DNA of 64,000 nucleotides from Rhodocyclaceae bacterium (GTDB lineage Bacteria; Pseudomonadota; Gammaproteobacteria; Burkholderiales; Rhodocyclaceae), in the NCBI GenBank assembly GCA_016718525.1, contig JADKDD010000001.1, positions 682,001 through 746,000 of the forward strand, given 5' to 3'. This document shows positions 7,855-16,326 of this stretch, one piece after another. The position numbers and the translations under genes are program-made. Position 1 is the stretch's first letter, and each line of letters starts with the position of its first letter. The notes beneath the pieces are model-generated. The model was not told the DNA's origin, ran no database searches, and was given only the letters and a program-made list of their open reading frames with translations.

Positions 7855-9828
7855 ATGACCCGTTGGGAGATTATGAGTCGGGAGCCTTCGGCCGGGCAAT
7901 CCTCAACCGATTCCTCCGATACCCCCATCAAATGGGCGCACGATTCATCTATCTATGAACCCCGCTACATACACGACACCGAGGTCGTTGAAAGGGGCTG
8001 TGTCTGCGTTTGTCCTGCGTGTCATCTGACTTTGACGCCTGTCTTGCCTGGCCAACCCGATCACATTCGTCCTACATCTCACTTTCGCCATCCACCCGGA
8101 TCTCAAAAGGACGATTGCACGATCGTGTCGGCGCGGTTGGCTGCAACGCATCATTTCCTTGATTCTGGATTTATAGACCTTCCGCGACGTGCCATGTCAC
8201 GAACCGCCAAAGGGTTCAGTGGTGAGAATTACGAAGTATGGGTGGAAATTCCTGCGGAACGTAGGGCGATTACTCGCGCCCATCTCCTCGATCATGCTAC
8301 GGCGGAACTGGTATTGGACGATGGCCGCATCCTCCTTGTTGATTTGACGGGAAGTGCCTCGCAAATGGCCACGGGGAGTGGGCAAGCCGTCGTGTCGATA
8401 TCAATTTCTGATCCTTCGCTGGCTATGCTTAGCCCAGAGGAGATTCGCTCACGATTGCGAATCTTGCCTGATGTCCGTTGGTGTGCTCACTGGCAGGATC
8501 AAACCCTAGCCGCCAAAGGGGATGGCGATGCGGCACAAATGGCTCGCGACGCATTTGATGGATGGAGCACAAAAGACGAAGCTGATTTTGCTGAACATCT
8601 CTCTACTGATCTTGATGAAGGGACTGTGCAGCGATTACGGAGAGAAACACTTCTTCACCGGGAAGTTAAGTCGATACTCTCGCACGCGCACCAAATCAGG
8701 ACGCCCGGGCTTGAGATAACCGTCAAACGTGATCCTCCGGAAGAATTTATTGGCGAGTGGGACGTCCCTACGCTTCGCATGACATGGATGACGGCGGACA
8801 AAGTACTTGATCTTTCGGAGGTAACACTTGAGCGACGGTTGGGACGCATCGTGCCCGATGTCATTGCAAGCCTTGGAGAGCCGCCGGTCAAGGGGTTTGG
8901 AGTCACCGCTGTTTCAACGGATGATGGTGACTATGAGGAATCTGATGATGTCCAGGAATTCACGTGGGTATCACCACTACTCGTAGAGGTAACAGTTACT
9001 CACGGCATTGATGATGTAAAGCTACGGGGAATTCAGAGACTTAATTTACCAACGTTGGAGATCGATCTTCGCCAACTCGGAGGCCATATCACCCGTAATG
9101 CGTTGGAAGATCTCGTGGTCCACCAGACCCTTGGCAAACGTTGGGTTCATCATCCGGTCTATTCAATCCGGAAATACTTTCTCAATACGGCAATCGATAA
9201 GCATCCCACGACAATCGGATACAAGGAACGGTTGTTCGAGTTGAGGGCGCCGTATTGGCGCTCTCAGTCGGTCTCATATTGGGCAGAACAATACCTGTTT
9301 GCAATTGCGGATTTTCACATAAAAAATACGCTCATTAGCAAGGCGCGACGTCAAGCTGGAGAAGACGACCCAGTGCCTGAATCGCTGTCTGTTTACAGTG
9401 ACGAATGGAAGCGTGTATTGGATTGCGCGTCGGCCATATCTATGCATGGCCTAGAAGGGGCCAATGATCCTCTGTTCCTTGCTGAATCCGGATTGCTCAC
9501 ACGCTTACTTTCGATCCAGCAAAACACAGGGATCGGATATGACGTGAGTTCTGGCTATCAGGTCCTAAACGCCATCATGCAAAGCGCAAGGCACAACAAA
9601 CAATGGGACTCGATCTATGAGATCGGTGTGAGTGCATTCCATCTGGAGAAGCATTTCACTGATTCACAGCGCAATCGGTACAACGCATGGCAGAAAACGC
9701 TTAGCGACGGAATTGGCAGCAATGACACAGCGTACCTGCGCCCTTCAAAGTTCGATGCATTGCTTAGTACGCTCTTTCCGGCGATGGCCGACGCCATTGG
9801 TACTGGATACGGTCGTTTGGTCGAATAG
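7855..9828 (+). CDS. CoiA-like protein with predicted nuclease-type domain, 657 aa
   Basis: Large soluble protein. Near the N-terminus is a zinc-finger-like CVCVCPACHL followed by H-rich HFRHPPGSQKDDC, as in the cap of CoiA-type proteins. Around residues 370-400 the run LLVEVTVTHGIDDVKL then LPTLEIDLRQ matches the restriction-endonuclease-like core of CoiA relatives (V-E-V-T-H plus E-I-D-L). The C-terminal half is helical and unassigned. CoiA acts in natural competence; relatives on conjugative elements may process incoming DNA or act in defence. The initiator may be ATG at 7855 or 7873. No partner gene is evident. Confidence 0.5.
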   Translation: MTRWEIMSREPSAGQSSTDSSDTPIKWAHDSSIYEPRYIHDTEVVERGCVCVCPACHLTLTPVLPGQPDHIRPTSHFRHPPGSQKDDCTIVSARLAATHHFLDSGFIDLPRRAMSRTAKGFSGENYEVWVEIPAERRAITRAHLLDHATAELVLDDGRILLVDLTGSASQMATGSGQAVVSISISDPSLAMLSPEEIRSRLRILPDVRWCAHWQDQTLAAKGDGDAAQMARDAFDGWSTKDEADFAEHLSTDLDEGTVQRLRRETLLHREVKSILSHAHQIRTPGLEITVKRDPPEEFIGEWDVPTLRMTWMTADKVLDLSEVTLERRLGRIVPDVIASLGEPPVKGFGVTAVSTDDGDYEESDDVQEFTWVSPLLVEVTVTHGIDDVKLRGIQRLNLPTLEIDLRQLGGHITRNALEDLVVHQTLGKRWVHHPVYSIRKYFLNTAIDKHPTTIGYKERLFELRAPYWRSQSVSYWAEQYLFAIADFHIKNTLISKARRQAGEDDPVPESLSVYSDEWKRVLDCASAISMHGLEGANDPLFLAESGLLTRLLSIQQNTGIGYDVSSGYQVLNAIMQSARHNKQWDSIYEIGVSAFHLEKHFTDSQRNRYNAWQKTLSDGIGSNDTAYLRPSKFDALLSTLFPAMADAIGTGYGRLVE

Positions 9829-9867
9829 ACTACAAGTTACAAAGGCTCTTTATGCGCCCCGCTTTGG

Positions 9868-10200
9868 TCAGGCTTTTGCTGTAACCAGGTCGCTTATTCG
9901 TGTTGTGTAGTTGGGCGACTTGTTTCCGGTCCGCATCTTCCAGCGCTGATCGGCACCTTCGCCAAATAGTCGGATGGCGCTTTTTCCGAAACTCTGGTTG
10001 ATGCGATCCATGGTGCTCATGAGTGCGTTTGAACGGCCCAATCGCACGGGATCATCAAAGAGTGTATGTTCCCGGCGGCCTTCTGGAATCAGATTCATCA
10101 GCATGATTCCCGATTTGGCATAGGCAAAACCTGGTCGGAAAATTCGTTTTAAGCCAATCAGCGCGGCGCCTACGAGAGTACCAACGATGGAGGTGAGATC
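9868..10200 (-). pseudogene. umuC: 3' fragment of umuC (Y-family DNA polymerase subunit)
   Basis: Reading leftward, about 110 codons match the end of UmuC: LKRIFRPGFAYAKSGIML, then RSNALMSTMDRINQSFGKSAIRL, then WKMRTGNKSPNYTTRISDL, the terminal DUF4113-type domain. The polymerase catalytic domain is missing and no start fits the usual protein. The intact 3' end stops at 9868. It is a relic of a plasmid umuDC-like mutagenesis locus, truncated next to the trfA promoter. Confidence 0.75.
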
Positions 10201-10277
10201 AGAGAGCCCTAGTTTGTCACGCTACGCAGCGCTCTTTAGTACAACCATTTGGCTCCTTCGCGCAAATGTCAAATTTG

Positions 10278-10335
10278 AAATGCTCACAACCCGTGCGCTT
10301 TTCGCCCCAGAAATCGGTTCTCCCCCTGATACAAA
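10278..10335 (+). promoter_or_regulatory. Activator box and promoter of trfA (box b)
   Basis: AAATGCTC-N9-GCGCTTTT at 10278-10302, then 27 bases, then TACAAA at 10330-10335. That hexamer lies in the loop of a perfect inverted repeat CCCTGAT-acaa-ATCAGGG (10324-10341), a likely repressor operator. The predicted start falls at or next to the ATG of trfA (10342). AGGG directly abuts the ATG, too close to act as a Shine-Dalgarno, so a leaderless mRNA is predicted. Confidence 0.7.
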
Positions 10336-10341
10336 TCAGGG

Positions 10342-11232
10342 ATGGAAAACCACGATGGCCAAGTGCCATTCCAATTCGAAGAACGAAAAGAGCCGACAGC
10401 GCCAGCCTGGATTGCTAACGTTGCTGCTCGGGCAAAGCAGCGTCGCGAGCAAGAGACGATTGCAGCAGGTCTTCCTGAGTGGCCAGAAAAGGCTCGTGGC
10501 ATCCCAAATGGTGCATTACGGTCGTCGTTGTTCGGCGCGATACGCAGAGCCCCCCGCAAGTTCCTGAAGCGAACCAAGCTTCAGTCTGTGAATGGGCTGA
10601 CCATCGTCTTCAATGGCCCGCGACTGAGTCAATCTGACCTCGACGTCTGGGAACATTGCCTTCATCTGGCCAGGATCAACGGAACTGGCTGCCAGATTCG
10701 TTTTACTGGGTATTCCTTCCTGAAGGCCATCGGCCGCAATACGGGAAAAAGTGATCGTGAATGGCTGAAAGGGGTGTTGCTCGATCTCGCGTCCTCTGTC
10801 GTTGAAATCAGCGATGGCAAACGAGCTTACTTCGGACCCCTGATCCACCACGGGGTTCGTGATGAAGTCACCATGGAGTTTGTGATCGAGGTAAATCCTC
10901 GGGTAGCGATTCTTTACGGCGCCGATGGCTGGACTCAGATCGAATGGGCGCAGCGTTGGGCCTTACGCCGGCAACCCCTTGCGCAGTGGTTGCACGGCTT
11001 TTATTCAACCCATGCCGAGCCCTATCCCTACAAGGTTGAGACCCTTCGCCGACTTGCCGGGAGCGAAAACGAGCACCTTTACAGTTTTCGGCAAGAACTT
11101 CGATCGGCCATGTCTAAAGTCTCGGAAGTCACTGGCTGGGCATGGTGTATTGCCGATGCCGATCTTGTTAAGGTAACCAAGCTGAATACACATAAATCTG
11201 CGGGTTCCGGAGTGCGGAAGGTAGGGGGATAG
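10342..11232 (+). CDS. trfA: TrfA-like plasmid replication initiator
   Basis: Replication initiator that binds iterons and opens the origin; 296 aa, a normal length for TrfA. Winged-helix signatures visible: RRAPRKFLKRTKLQ, LDVWEHCLHLAR, IRFTGYSFLKAIGRNTGKSD, then WALRRQPLAQWLHGFYSTH and PYKVETLRRLAGSE, which match the two winged-helix domains of TrfA. Iterons start inside the last codons of the gene (11225) and continue downstream, the usual arrangement. Expression appears tied to the transfer regulon through box b, so replication may rise during conjugation. Confidence 0.9.
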   Translation: MENHDGQVPFQFEERKEPTAPAWIANVAARAKQRREQETIAAGLPEWPEKARGIPNGALRSSLFGAIRRAPRKFLKRTKLQSVNGLTIVFNGPRLSQSDLDVWEHCLHLARINGTGCQIRFTGYSFLKAIGRNTGKSDREWLKGVLLDLASSVVEISDGKRAYFGPLIHHGVRDEVTMEFVIEVNPRVAILYGADGWTQIEWAQRWALRRQPLAQWLHGFYSTHAEPYPYKVETLRRLAGSENEHLYSFRQELRSAMSKVSEVTGWAWCIADADLVKVTKLNTHKSAGSGVRKVGG

Positions 11233-11461
11233 CGCCTATACCTTGAGGGGATAGCACCTATGGATTCCACATTGGATGGGGGATAGCACCTAGAGGGTAG
11301 GGGGATGGCGCCTTTGACGGTGAGGGGATAGCGCCTAGGAAGGTAGGGGGATAGCGCCTATGAACAGTAAGAGCAGAATTTCGCTGCATACCTTGCTGGA
11401 TAAGGCATTCAAAGGTTATCCACAGACAAGCCTAATCTTCTTTTAATCCTTTCTTAATCAG
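11225..11461. other. Iteron origin of replication (oriV) with DnaA box
   Basis: Six direct repeats with consensus GGGGATAGCRCCTA start at 11225, 11247, 11279, 11301, 11324 and 11347. Spacing is 22, 32, 22, 23 and 23 bases, about two helical turns; the copy at 11301 is diverged. A consensus DnaA box TTATCCACA lies at 11416-11424, followed by an AT-rich stretch (11430-11461) with two TTTNTTAATC-like runs suited to strand opening. Order (rep, iterons, DnaA box, AT-rich) is that of an iteron-regulated plasmid replicon. Confidence 0.93.
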
Positions 11462-11540
11462 TAAACCATGATCGTTGGCGAGTCCAGACAGAAGGCTGTG
11501 TTCAGAAGTACCGACGATACATTCTCGATCCTTGCATTCG

Positions 11541-11598
11541 AAATGGAACACATTTGTGCGCTTTTCACCGGTGATTTCGCGAACTCGAATGCTAACTT
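11541..11598 (+). promoter_or_regulatory. Activator box and promoter of the traD operon (box c)
   Basis: AAATGGAA-N9-GCGCTTTT at 11541-11565 has a diverged left half. It is followed after 27 bases by TAACTT at 11593-11598. The predicted start near 11605 leaves a 33-base leader before the ATG at 11638, unlike the leaderless members of the set. Confidence 0.6.
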
Positions 11599-11637
11599 TG
11601 ACGCAACCAAAAAGCCACGGGTTGTATTCAAAAAAGC

Positions 11638-12021
11638 ATGAAAAGTAAGAGAGGCCGCAAGACGGTCTGGCTCTATGACGGAAGCCCTGACCAGGCTGAC
11701 TTGTTAGTTGCCGCAACGGAGCTGACCGAGGGAGGATACGTCATGGTAATTGAACTGACTAATGGTCTAACTCGACTTGCAGCGACACGCCATCCAGCCA
11801 AGTACGTCACGGCATGGCACCAATTTGTGAAGCGCTATGGGTTACCAGAGATTGCCAGAATGATCATTTCGCAGCCTCATCTCCGGTATGAAGCCATCAA
11901 GCGAGGCATAGCAAAGACGATCGCGGATGACAGGGACGAAGATCTGGACGCGTATCGGGTACCGGTTGATAAGGTCACTCAAAGCGCTGAAAACGTCATA
12001 GAACTCTTAGCGGTTCGGTAA
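11638..12021 (+). CDS. Hypothetical protein, first gene of the traD operon, 127 aa
   Basis: Small basic protein (N-terminus MKSKRGRKTVWLYDGS) not recognised. It has no membrane segment and no obvious motif; the C-terminal third is acidic. It lies 20 bases upstream of traD and downstream of activator box c, so it is probably part of the transfer regulon, perhaps an accessory of the coupling complex. Confidence that it is coding comes from position and clean codon use. Confidence 0.6.
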   Translation: MKSKRGRKTVWLYDGSPDQADLLVAATELTEGGYVMVIELTNGLTRLAATRHPAKYVTAWHQFVKRYGLPEIARMIISQPHLRYEAIKRGIAKTIADDRDEDLDAYRVPVDKVTQSAENVIELLAVR

Positions 12022-12041
12022 TTGGGCGTGGTGAGCTATTG

Positions 12042-13844
12042 ATGGCCGATGCCTACGATTTTGATTACCCCTGGCGGCCTATCTACGAGTGGCAAATGAC
12101 TGGCGTTTGGCTTGGGGCAGCGACTCTGATGCTTGCGGTCACGAAAACCCTACCAGTTCCCACACGCATGGGAGTCACCGCGTCACTGATCTGCATCGGC
12201 ATTGGTGGAGTCAGGGCATTGCAGGCCTGGCGCCGCAGTCAAGACAGTAACCGGATCAGACTGGCTGAGAAGCAGTTCGTCCAGATTCCAGAAATGCTCC
12301 GTATCGCGCAAGTCGCTTCTGCGCGAGAGTGCATCTGGCTCGGTAGTGGTTTTCATTGGACCGACATCGAAGCCAGTCGTATGCATTCCCTGATCGGGCG
12401 AGGGATTGCCGCACAGATGGGAAAGGAACTTCTGCACAAAGACGGCGCCTACTGGCTCCACGGTTTGGCCAAGGAGGGCGACATCTATGGTGATCTTGGA
12501 AATCTGGTGGGGCACACCTTGATTGTCGGGACTACAAGGGTGGGGAAAACCAGAATGTTTGATCTGCTGATTGCGCAATCCATAGCTCGTGGTGAGCCGG
12601 TGATCATCATTGACCCCAAGGGGGATCACGGCCTGGCCGAGAATGCACGCAAGGTCTGTGAAGCGCGTCAGCAGGGCGACAGATTCATCTATTTTCATCC
12701 AGCGCATCCGGAAAAGTCCGCGTGTATCGATCCGCTTCGCAATTGGAACCGGAAAACAGAATTGGCAAGTCGCATTGCGGCTCTGATCCCCTCCGAAACG
12801 GGTGCAGATCCTTTCACAGCCTTCGGCTGGAAGGTTCTCAACGACATCGTGAATGGCCTGATTGCGACCGGTATTCGGCCGAATCTAGTGCAGTTGCGGC
12901 GCTACATCGAGGGCGGACCAGACGATTTGTTGCTCAAGGCCTTGCGCTTGCATTTCAAGCATCACGTCCAGGACTGGGAATCTCGGATCAGCAGTTTCAT
13001 CAAGCAATATCGAGGAAATCAGTTACTGGCTTACATCAGCTTCTACAAGGAAATTGTCATCCATGACGCCCAGTCGGTCGATCTGGATGGTTTGATTTCA
13101 ACGTATGAGCACAACCGAGAGCACTTCCAGAAGATGGTGGCATCGCTGATCCCGATCCTGTCGATGCTGACCAGTGATCCCCTCACGGAATTGCTTTCTC
13201 CTAACCTTGAGCCGGGCCATGAGCGTGTCGTGACGGATATGGCTAGGGCTATTCGAACTGAGAAGGTGCTCTATGTCGGCCTGGACTCACTGGCCGATGC
13301 TACCGTGGGCAGCGCGATTGGTTCAGTTCTGTTGGCTGATCTCGCTGCCGTGGCCGGGGATCGCTACAACTATGGAATTCACTCGATCAAGCCGGTGAAT
13401 CTATTTATCGACGAAGCCGCCGAAGTCATCAACCAACCGACCATCCAGCTGATGAATAAGGGGGGTGGGGCGCTATTTCGCGTGACGATCGCAACACAGA
13501 CCTTCGCTGATTTTGCCAGTCGGTTGGGCGACGAGAACAAGGCCCGTCAGGTGCTTGCCAATACCAACAACAAGATTGCGCTACGGATATTGGATGCCGA
13601 GACGCAGCAGTACATCGCGGATGGGATTCCAAAGATCAAGGCCAAGACGATGATGATCCGCTACGGGCACAACGTGGATTCTCGGATTCACGACGAATAC
13701 GCCGCGTCTTACCAAGAACAGGCCACTGAAGAGGAAGCGGATCTCATTCCGCCGGCCATCTTGAGTGAGTTACCTCCTCTCCATTTCTTCGCGAGGTTGT
13801 CTGGTGGGCGGACGATCAAGGGACGGATTCCAATCCTGAGGTAA
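12042..13844 (+). CDS. traD: Type IV coupling protein TraD (SXT/R27 type)
   Basis: Hexameric ATPase that brings the relaxosome to the secretion channel at the inner membrane. Two N-terminal hydrophobic segments (GVWLGAATLMLAV and RMGVTASLICIGIGGV) precede the cytosolic domain. Walker A is VGTTRVGKTRMF, Walker B is VNLFIDEAAEV, and IIDPKGD and TIATQTFADFASRLGD are family-typical. At 600 aa it matches SXT TraD. I use the ATG at 12042; an upstream TTG adds one residue. It is followed after 9 bases by the DUF4400 gene, the SXT order. Confidence 0.93.
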   Translation: MADAYDFDYPWRPIYEWQMTGVWLGAATLMLAVTKTLPVPTRMGVTASLICIGIGGVRALQAWRRSQDSNRIRLAEKQFVQIPEMLRIAQVASARECIWLGSGFHWTDIEASRMHSLIGRGIAAQMGKELLHKDGAYWLHGLAKEGDIYGDLGNLVGHTLIVGTTRVGKTRMFDLLIAQSIARGEPVIIIDPKGDHGLAENARKVCEARQQGDRFIYFHPAHPEKSACIDPLRNWNRKTELASRIAALIPSETGADPFTAFGWKVLNDIVNGLIATGIRPNLVQLRRYIEGGPDDLLLKALRLHFKHHVQDWESRISSFIKQYRGNQLLAYISFYKEIVIHDAQSVDLDGLISTYEHNREHFQKMVASLIPILSMLTSDPLTELLSPNLEPGHERVVTDMARAIRTEKVLYVGLDSLADATVGSAIGSVLLADLAAVAGDRYNYGIHSIKPVNLFIDEAAEVINQPTIQLMNKGGGALFRVTIATQTFADFASRLGDENKARQVLANTNNKIALRILDAETQQYIADGIPKIKAKTMMIRYGHNVDSRIHDEYAASYQEQATEEEADLIPPAILSELPPLHFFARLSGGRTIKGRIPILR

Positions 13845-13853
13845 CTGCAGGCC

Positions 13854-14447
13854 ATGGCTCGACCGGAAAAGCGTAGCGAGTGGGGAGCATTCTTCAGCAT
13901 CATCCTGATGGTGGCCATTCTCGGCGCTTGGGCGTTAATCCCGGTTAAGGCCATCGAGGCATCGTGGCGTACTGAACAGGAGACCATGGCGGCCTGGGCC
14001 GGGGAGGGGACTCGACGCTGGATCGAGAACCAGGCTGGGGAGATGCTGAGCCAAGTTGCAAAGGAAGGCACGAAGGCCGTCAATGGCATGGGCAGCAGCC
14101 AAATTGATGGCTGGTTGGCTGGGCGAGTGTATGTCTCGCTCTTATGGGCAAGCCTTGCCATCTACCGTGCTTACGTGCTCATGATGTGGGCACTGATTGG
14201 AATTCCCTTGATTCTTGCAGCCTCTGTAGACGGGCTGTTCATTCGGGAAATCCGCAAACATTCGTTCGTCTCCCAAAGTCCGATTCGACACAAGATAGGG
14301 ATTCACTTTTTCCGTTTGGTGAGCGTTATCATGGTGGTGTGGCTGTGTTTGCCAGTACCAGCGCCCGTCTTTGTTGCTCCGTCGGTAATCTGTTTCATGG
14401 CGTTTTCCCTGTGGTTGTGGGCCAGCAACCTGCAAAAACGCCTGTAG
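13854..14447 (+). CDS. DUF4400 / TraJ-like membrane protein, 197 aa
   Basis: Inner-membrane protein with hydrophobic segments at about 13-31 (FFSIILMVAILGAWALIP), 98-125 (VYVSLLWASLAIYRAYVLMM) and two near the C-terminus, separated by a soluble helical region. It follows traD by 9 bases, the position of the DUF4400 protein of SXT-like elements. Presumed role: accessory of the coupling protein. Recognition rests on topology and synteny. Confidence 0.7.
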   Translation: MARPEKRSEWGAFFSIILMVAILGAWALIPVKAIEASWRTEQETMAAWAGEGTRRWIENQAGEMLSQVAKEGTKAVNGMGSSQIDGWLAGRVYVSLLWASLAIYRAYVLMMWALIGIPLILAASVDGLFIREIRKHSFVSQSPIRHKIGIHFFRLVSVIMVVWLCLPVPAPVFVAPSVICFMAFSLWLWASNLQKRL

Positions 14448-14545
14448 CTAAACTGCGAAGGAATTCGCTTGCTCTCTGGAGCACTTCTTGGCGATGATAG
14501 GATTCACAGTGCCGAACCCTGTCGGCATTTCTGCCACTTTGGAAG

Positions 14546-15392
14546 ATGCCCCAAATGACCATTGAACAGTCGCTGACCAGTGAGATTGCCACGAAGCTGG
14601 GTGAGGATCGGGACCACGTTTCTAGGATCATTGACGAGTTCTGCTTTTTGCTCCGTCGTCGGCTATTTGAGTATCAAGGACTCAACGGTGACTTCACTGG
14701 GGAGCAGCTTCACTACGATATCAGCGATAGAGCCCCTTTTCCATCTACTGGGGTTTCTCGATCAATTTTCCGGAAAGTATGACTGGGAGCCGGGTATCGC
14801 AGTCGAATACATTGCGCGCCTGATGCAAGAAGAAACGTGGCGTCCATTCAGCCAAGAGGCGACGGGATGGAAAAGCGGCACCGAGAAACGTGAAGAGGCA
14901 TCGACGACTTCTCGAAATATTCGTGAATTTATGACCACTGCTGGCACCTGTGCCAATGCCATGCTCGAACACGCGACCTATATCGAGAAGGAGTTGCGCT
15001 CGCTCGACATTCCGGAGTCAATCCGCGTGGCCATTCGCGAAGTATGTTCCAGCCTCAATGGCACCAAGCACGACGTAGTGCATGAGCTAGGGGAATTTGA
15101 CGATCTCCTCGGAACTTCGAAATCGAAGGTCATTCCCGATCCCATTAGACGAATCATGGTGTGGTTAAGCGAGGATGTCAGCAAGTTGCATGCTTTGGCC
15201 AAGTCACTTGAAGCGTTGGCCAAGGAAGACAAGCGGATTGGCATTGCCTACTTGCTGGTTGCTGAGTCAGCGACAAATATTCTCCATCGCTTTACTGAGG
15301 CGGATGACGCGGCGGACAAGTGCATTCAATCCTCAGAGTACAAGCTCTTCCAAGCCGTGGTTTTTTCAGTGGTTGCCTCTGACTGCAGCTAG
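14546..15392 (+). pseudogene. Conserved hypothetical protein split by a +1 frameshift
   Basis: Two overlapping frames form one protein. The 5' part reads MTIEQSLTSEIATKLGEDRD to LHYDISDRA; the rest continues in the next frame as FHLLGFLDQFSGKYDWEPGI and runs to the stop at 15392. Removing one base in the run GCCCCTTTT (about 14731-14739) restores a single frame of about 280 codons. Either a real 1-base insertion or a homopolymer error. Function unknown; the C-terminal 200 residues are helical. The 3' end overlaps a convergent gene by 27 bases. Confidence 0.6.
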
Positions 15393-15656
15393 AACCTTCT
15401 CCGTGCGTTTCTTACGTGCTTCTTCCGGGGTTAAACCGACGAGGGATTCCGGAGAAATGGGAACGTCCCACATATGCTGAAACAGATCAACGTCTTCCCC
15501 GCTATCCAGGTGAGCGCGAAAGACTTTTTCTTGCCAGGTTGGCGCATTGGGGAGCGCAACAAGTTCGACAGACTCGATAACCACGGTGGGGACCTCCTGA
15601 TGAGTTCGATCATGTTGCTCTCGGGGGATGAGTCGGATAAAAGGGAAATTAACCAT
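15366..15656 (-). CDS. Hypothetical protein, 96 aa
   Basis: Small acidic protein starting MVNFPFIRLIPREQHDR with a C-terminal helix GLTPEEARKKRTEKVLAAV. The ATG at 15656 is preferred: codons farther upstream (to 15767) read as low-quality sequence overlapping the promoter of the divergent gene. Not recognised. It converges with the frameshifted gene to its left. Confidence 0.5.
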   Translation of the reverse strand: MVNFPFIRLIPREQHDRTHQEVPTVVIESVELVALPNAPTWQEKVFRAHLDSGEDVDLFQHMWDVPISPESLVGLTPEEARKKRTEKVLAAVRGNH

Positions 15657-15765
15657 AAAAATCCCGGTATCCCTACTTGCTATCCGTGGGGGGCTATCAT
15701 TTTTCTTTGGTGCTCCGTGAAGAGCGCTGTTGCAAAATGGCGGTGAGCCCTCGATTCCAATCGCC

Positions 15766-16326
15766 ATGAACTACTCCGAAACCATCGCTAGCCTTACCCA
15801 AGCCTCTGCGTTTGATCTGTATCGCCTGCGGGCGGCCATCGATCGCGTACTTGACCAACCTGGATGGATGGCAGCAGTGCAATCACGCCTTCGGATTGGC
15901 CAGGCTATCGATTATTTTGATCCTCAAGCCAATCGCTCCTATCGTGGCCAACTCTTTGAGCTACGCCGGAAGCAAGCAGTCGTTCTCGATCTGGCGACAC
16001 AGAAGCGGTGGTTGATTTCTTATGCGGCGATCAACCTCGATGGTGCCGATGTCGAAATTCGTGAGCAGCCAAAGCAGGGTCTTGGCCGCAACTCGGTGTC
16101 GGCAGGCGATGTAGTCGGCTTTGTTGACCGCAACCAGCAACAACGCAGTGGCCGAATCGTCCGGTCGAACGACAAGACAGTCACCCTGCTTTGCAACCAG
16201 CAGCAGTGGCGCGTTGCCTATGCGCTCTTGCATCGCGTGGTGGAGTCCAGTGCAAACAGTGGAGAGGTGCTGGAACTTGGTGTCCTTGAAGGTCGCTCAG
16301 AAATTGTTATCGACAACGATGAGTAA
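15766..16326 (+). CDS. Hypothetical protein with two SH3-like repeats, 186 aa
   Basis: N-terminal helix (SETIASLTQASAFDLYRLR) followed by two tandem copies of a beta-barrel-like unit: first around IDYFDPQANRSYRGQLFEL to WLISYAAINLD, second around VGFVDRNQQQRSGRIV to WRVAYALLHRV. Each copy is about 45 residues and looks like an SH3/KOW fold. First gene of a tight three-gene unit; it overlaps the next gene by 8 bases. Start is ATG 15766; an upstream ATG adds 12 unlikely residues. Function unknown. Confidence 0.6.
   Translation: MNYSETIASLTQASAFDLYRLRAAIDRVLDQPGWMAAVQSRLRIGQAIDYFDPQANRSYRGQLFELRRKQAVVLDLATQKRWLISYAAINLDGADVEIREQPKQGLGRNSVSAGDVVGFVDRNQQQRSGRIVRSNDKTVTLLCNQQQWRVAYALLHRVVESSANSGEVLELGVLEGRSEIVIDNDE

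Noticed and set aside
11432..11716. 94-codon minus-strand frame in the origin
   Set aside because: It crosses the DnaA-box/AT-rich region and box c, and no SD or motif supports it.
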